The notes under the pieces: generated by a model
Told to the model about the DNA's origin: nothing
What the model saw: the letters and a program-made list of their open reading frames with translations, nothing else
Databases searched by the model: none
Shown: positions 63,215-64,000 of the stretch, one piece after another
How the letters are laid out: every line of letters starts with the position of its first letter
Position numbering within the stretch: position 1 is the stretch's first letter
Source: Streptomyces sp. B21-105
Lineage (GTDB): Bacteria > Actinomycetota > Actinomycetes > Streptomycetales > Streptomycetaceae
Reading direction: 5' to 3'
Length of the DNA: 64,000 bases
Assembly: GCF_036898465.1 (NCBI RefSeq)
Contig: NZ_JARUMJ010000001.1
Span: 1,984,001 to 2,048,000 of the forward strand
Position numbers and translations under genes: made by a program

Positions 63215-64000
63215 TTACCGCTGCTTGATCCGCAGGAAGGTGACCGAGTTCGCCGGGAAGGTGTAGGTGAACTTCCCGGCGACCCCGGTGACGGTGGAGG
63301 TCACCGGGGCGACCGGCGTCGCGGTCTCCGTGTTGACCGCGTCCGGGGCCGCGACGAGGGTGGTGGCCTTCGCCTTCGAGGCGACCCCGGCGCCGCCGAG
63401 GTCGATCGCCGTGCGGGCGTCCGAGGCCTGGGCGTTGACGACCTTGACGATCAGGTCGCCGGTCTTCCGGTCCTTGGTGACGACCTGCCGGAACGGCTCG
63501 GCGGGCTTGTCGTCGGTGAAGCTGCCCCACTCCTGGCCGTCGAGGTAGAGGGTGACCTGCCGCCCGCGCACCTTGACGTCGACGTCGTAGGCGCGGCCCG
63601 TCTCGACGGACCCGGCCTTGGAGATCAGCGTCGACTTGCCGCCGTCCACGGCCTGCTCGACGGCGGACTGGGTGTTGTTCCAGCCGCCCAGGTTCCACCA
63701 GTAGAAGTTGCCGGTGTCCTTGACGCCGAACGCGACGAGGAAGCCTTCCTTGCCGGACTTCTTGGTGGCCTTCACATGCAGGTCGTAGTCGTGCCAGGCG
63801 GGGTCACCGGCCGAGACCATGGTGTTCTCTGCGGCGGTGTCGGTCTGCACGTACTGCCCGTCCTGGACGGACCAGCCGCCGCCGCCGGTGTGCGTCCACC
63901 GCGAGGCGTCGCCGGAGAAGTCGTCGCTCAGCAGCGACGCGCCGTCCGCGCCGGTCACCTTCACGTCGTCGTACGCGGCGCTCGTCGCCCAGGTCGACAG
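63215..64000 (-). CDS. Probable alpha-L-arabinofuranosidase (GH51), 5' end outside window
   Basis: The last 261 codons of a larger gene. Residues present start with a laminin G/DUF1080-like module (SLLSDDFSGDASRWTHTGGG, GNFYWWNLGGWNNTQ, GRQVTLYLDGQEWGSF), followed by the C-terminal beta-sandwich typical of GH51 arabinofuranosidases (VKVVNAQASDARTAIDLGG, TYTFPANSVTFLRIKQR). The catalytic barrel lies beyond the window, so the assignment rests on these C-terminal parts. It would release arabinose from plant arabinans. Downstream, a G+C-rich stem (63171-63208) may be the terminator. Confidence 0.75.
   Translation of the reverse strand: MSTWATSAAYDDVKVTGADGASLLSDDFSGDASRWTHTGGGGWSVQDGQYVQTDTAAENTMVSAGDPAWHDYDLHVKATKKSGKEGFLVAFGVKDTGNFYWWNLGGWNNTQSAVEQAVDGGKSTLISKAGSVETGRAYDVDVKVRGRQVTLYLDGQEWGSFTDDKPAEPFRQVVTKDRKTGDLIVKVVNAQASDARTAIDLGGAGVASKAKATTLVAAPDAVNTETATPVAPVTSTVTGVAGKFTYTFPANSVTFLRIKQR

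Overview
The window reads as a piece of a Streptomyces chromosome core. Evidence: very high G+C with strong third-position G/C bias, frequent GTG starts and 4-bp GTGA overlaps, the sporulation gene ssgB, Tat and lipoprotein signals, and unlinked-CCA tRNAs. The gene order (thrS, ssgB, tRNA cluster, cobA/cobT/cobL, metNIQ, glpQ, argH, argRDBJC) is the one I associate with Streptomyces chromosomes. No CRISPR array, prophage or antibiotic cluster was recognised.

Layout. 1-5.2 kb: 5' part of thrS (its 3' end lies off the window), a two-gene unit with a DUF4365 nuclease-like protein, a DEDDh exonuclease, tRNA-Val(CAC) and an SRPBCC protein. 5.3-14.4 kb: a large membrane protein, then a five-gene unit on the minus strand for pectin (rhamnogalacturonan) use: binding protein, two permeases, a YesL-like protein and a PL26-type lyase, with LacI-type palindromes in front. 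14.4-15.3 kb holds no gene I can support. 15.3-17.7 kb: second tRNA-Val(CAC), a PGPGW membrane protein, ssgB, a CGNR zinc-finger protein and a 50-residue membrane protein. 17.97-19.33 kb: a complete solo TnpB (IS605/IS1341-type) element ending at the stop codon of the next gene. 19.3-26.2 kb: DsbA-like protein, tandem GNAT, pabC/pabB, a Gly-Cys-Val-Val-Val tRNA operon, a zinc-ribbon protein, a phosphotransferase and a small membrane protein.

26.8-37.2 kb: Ser/Thr kinase, TrmH-type rRNA methyltransferase, then cobalamin genes: cobA (SUMT with siroheme domain), a 1401-residue protein with a disordered N-terminal half followed by BluB and CobT domains, and cobL (CbiE-CbiT). 37.3-40.4 kb: metQ-metI-metN methionine importer, preceded by a possible Cys/Met-rich leader peptide. 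40.7-48.4 kb: small membrane proteins, GNAT, a sigma-like factor, a frameshifted glpQ, PlsC-type acyltransferase, an MFS exporter with its TetR regulator and operator, and an aldo/keto reductase. 48.5-49.1 kb: a decayed second TnpB element.

49.3-63.0 kb: argH and the argC-J-B-D-R operon, both with ArgR-type boxes. Between them lie a secreted protein with a recent internal duplication, a PNPOx-fold protein, an L,D-transpeptidase-like protein, and a three-gene flavin redox unit (ferric-reductase-like membrane protein, secreted protein with three FMN-binding domains, ApbE flavin transferase). Two small orphan genes with less biased codons sit before argR. The window ends in the 3' part of a probable GH51 arabinofuranosidase gene.
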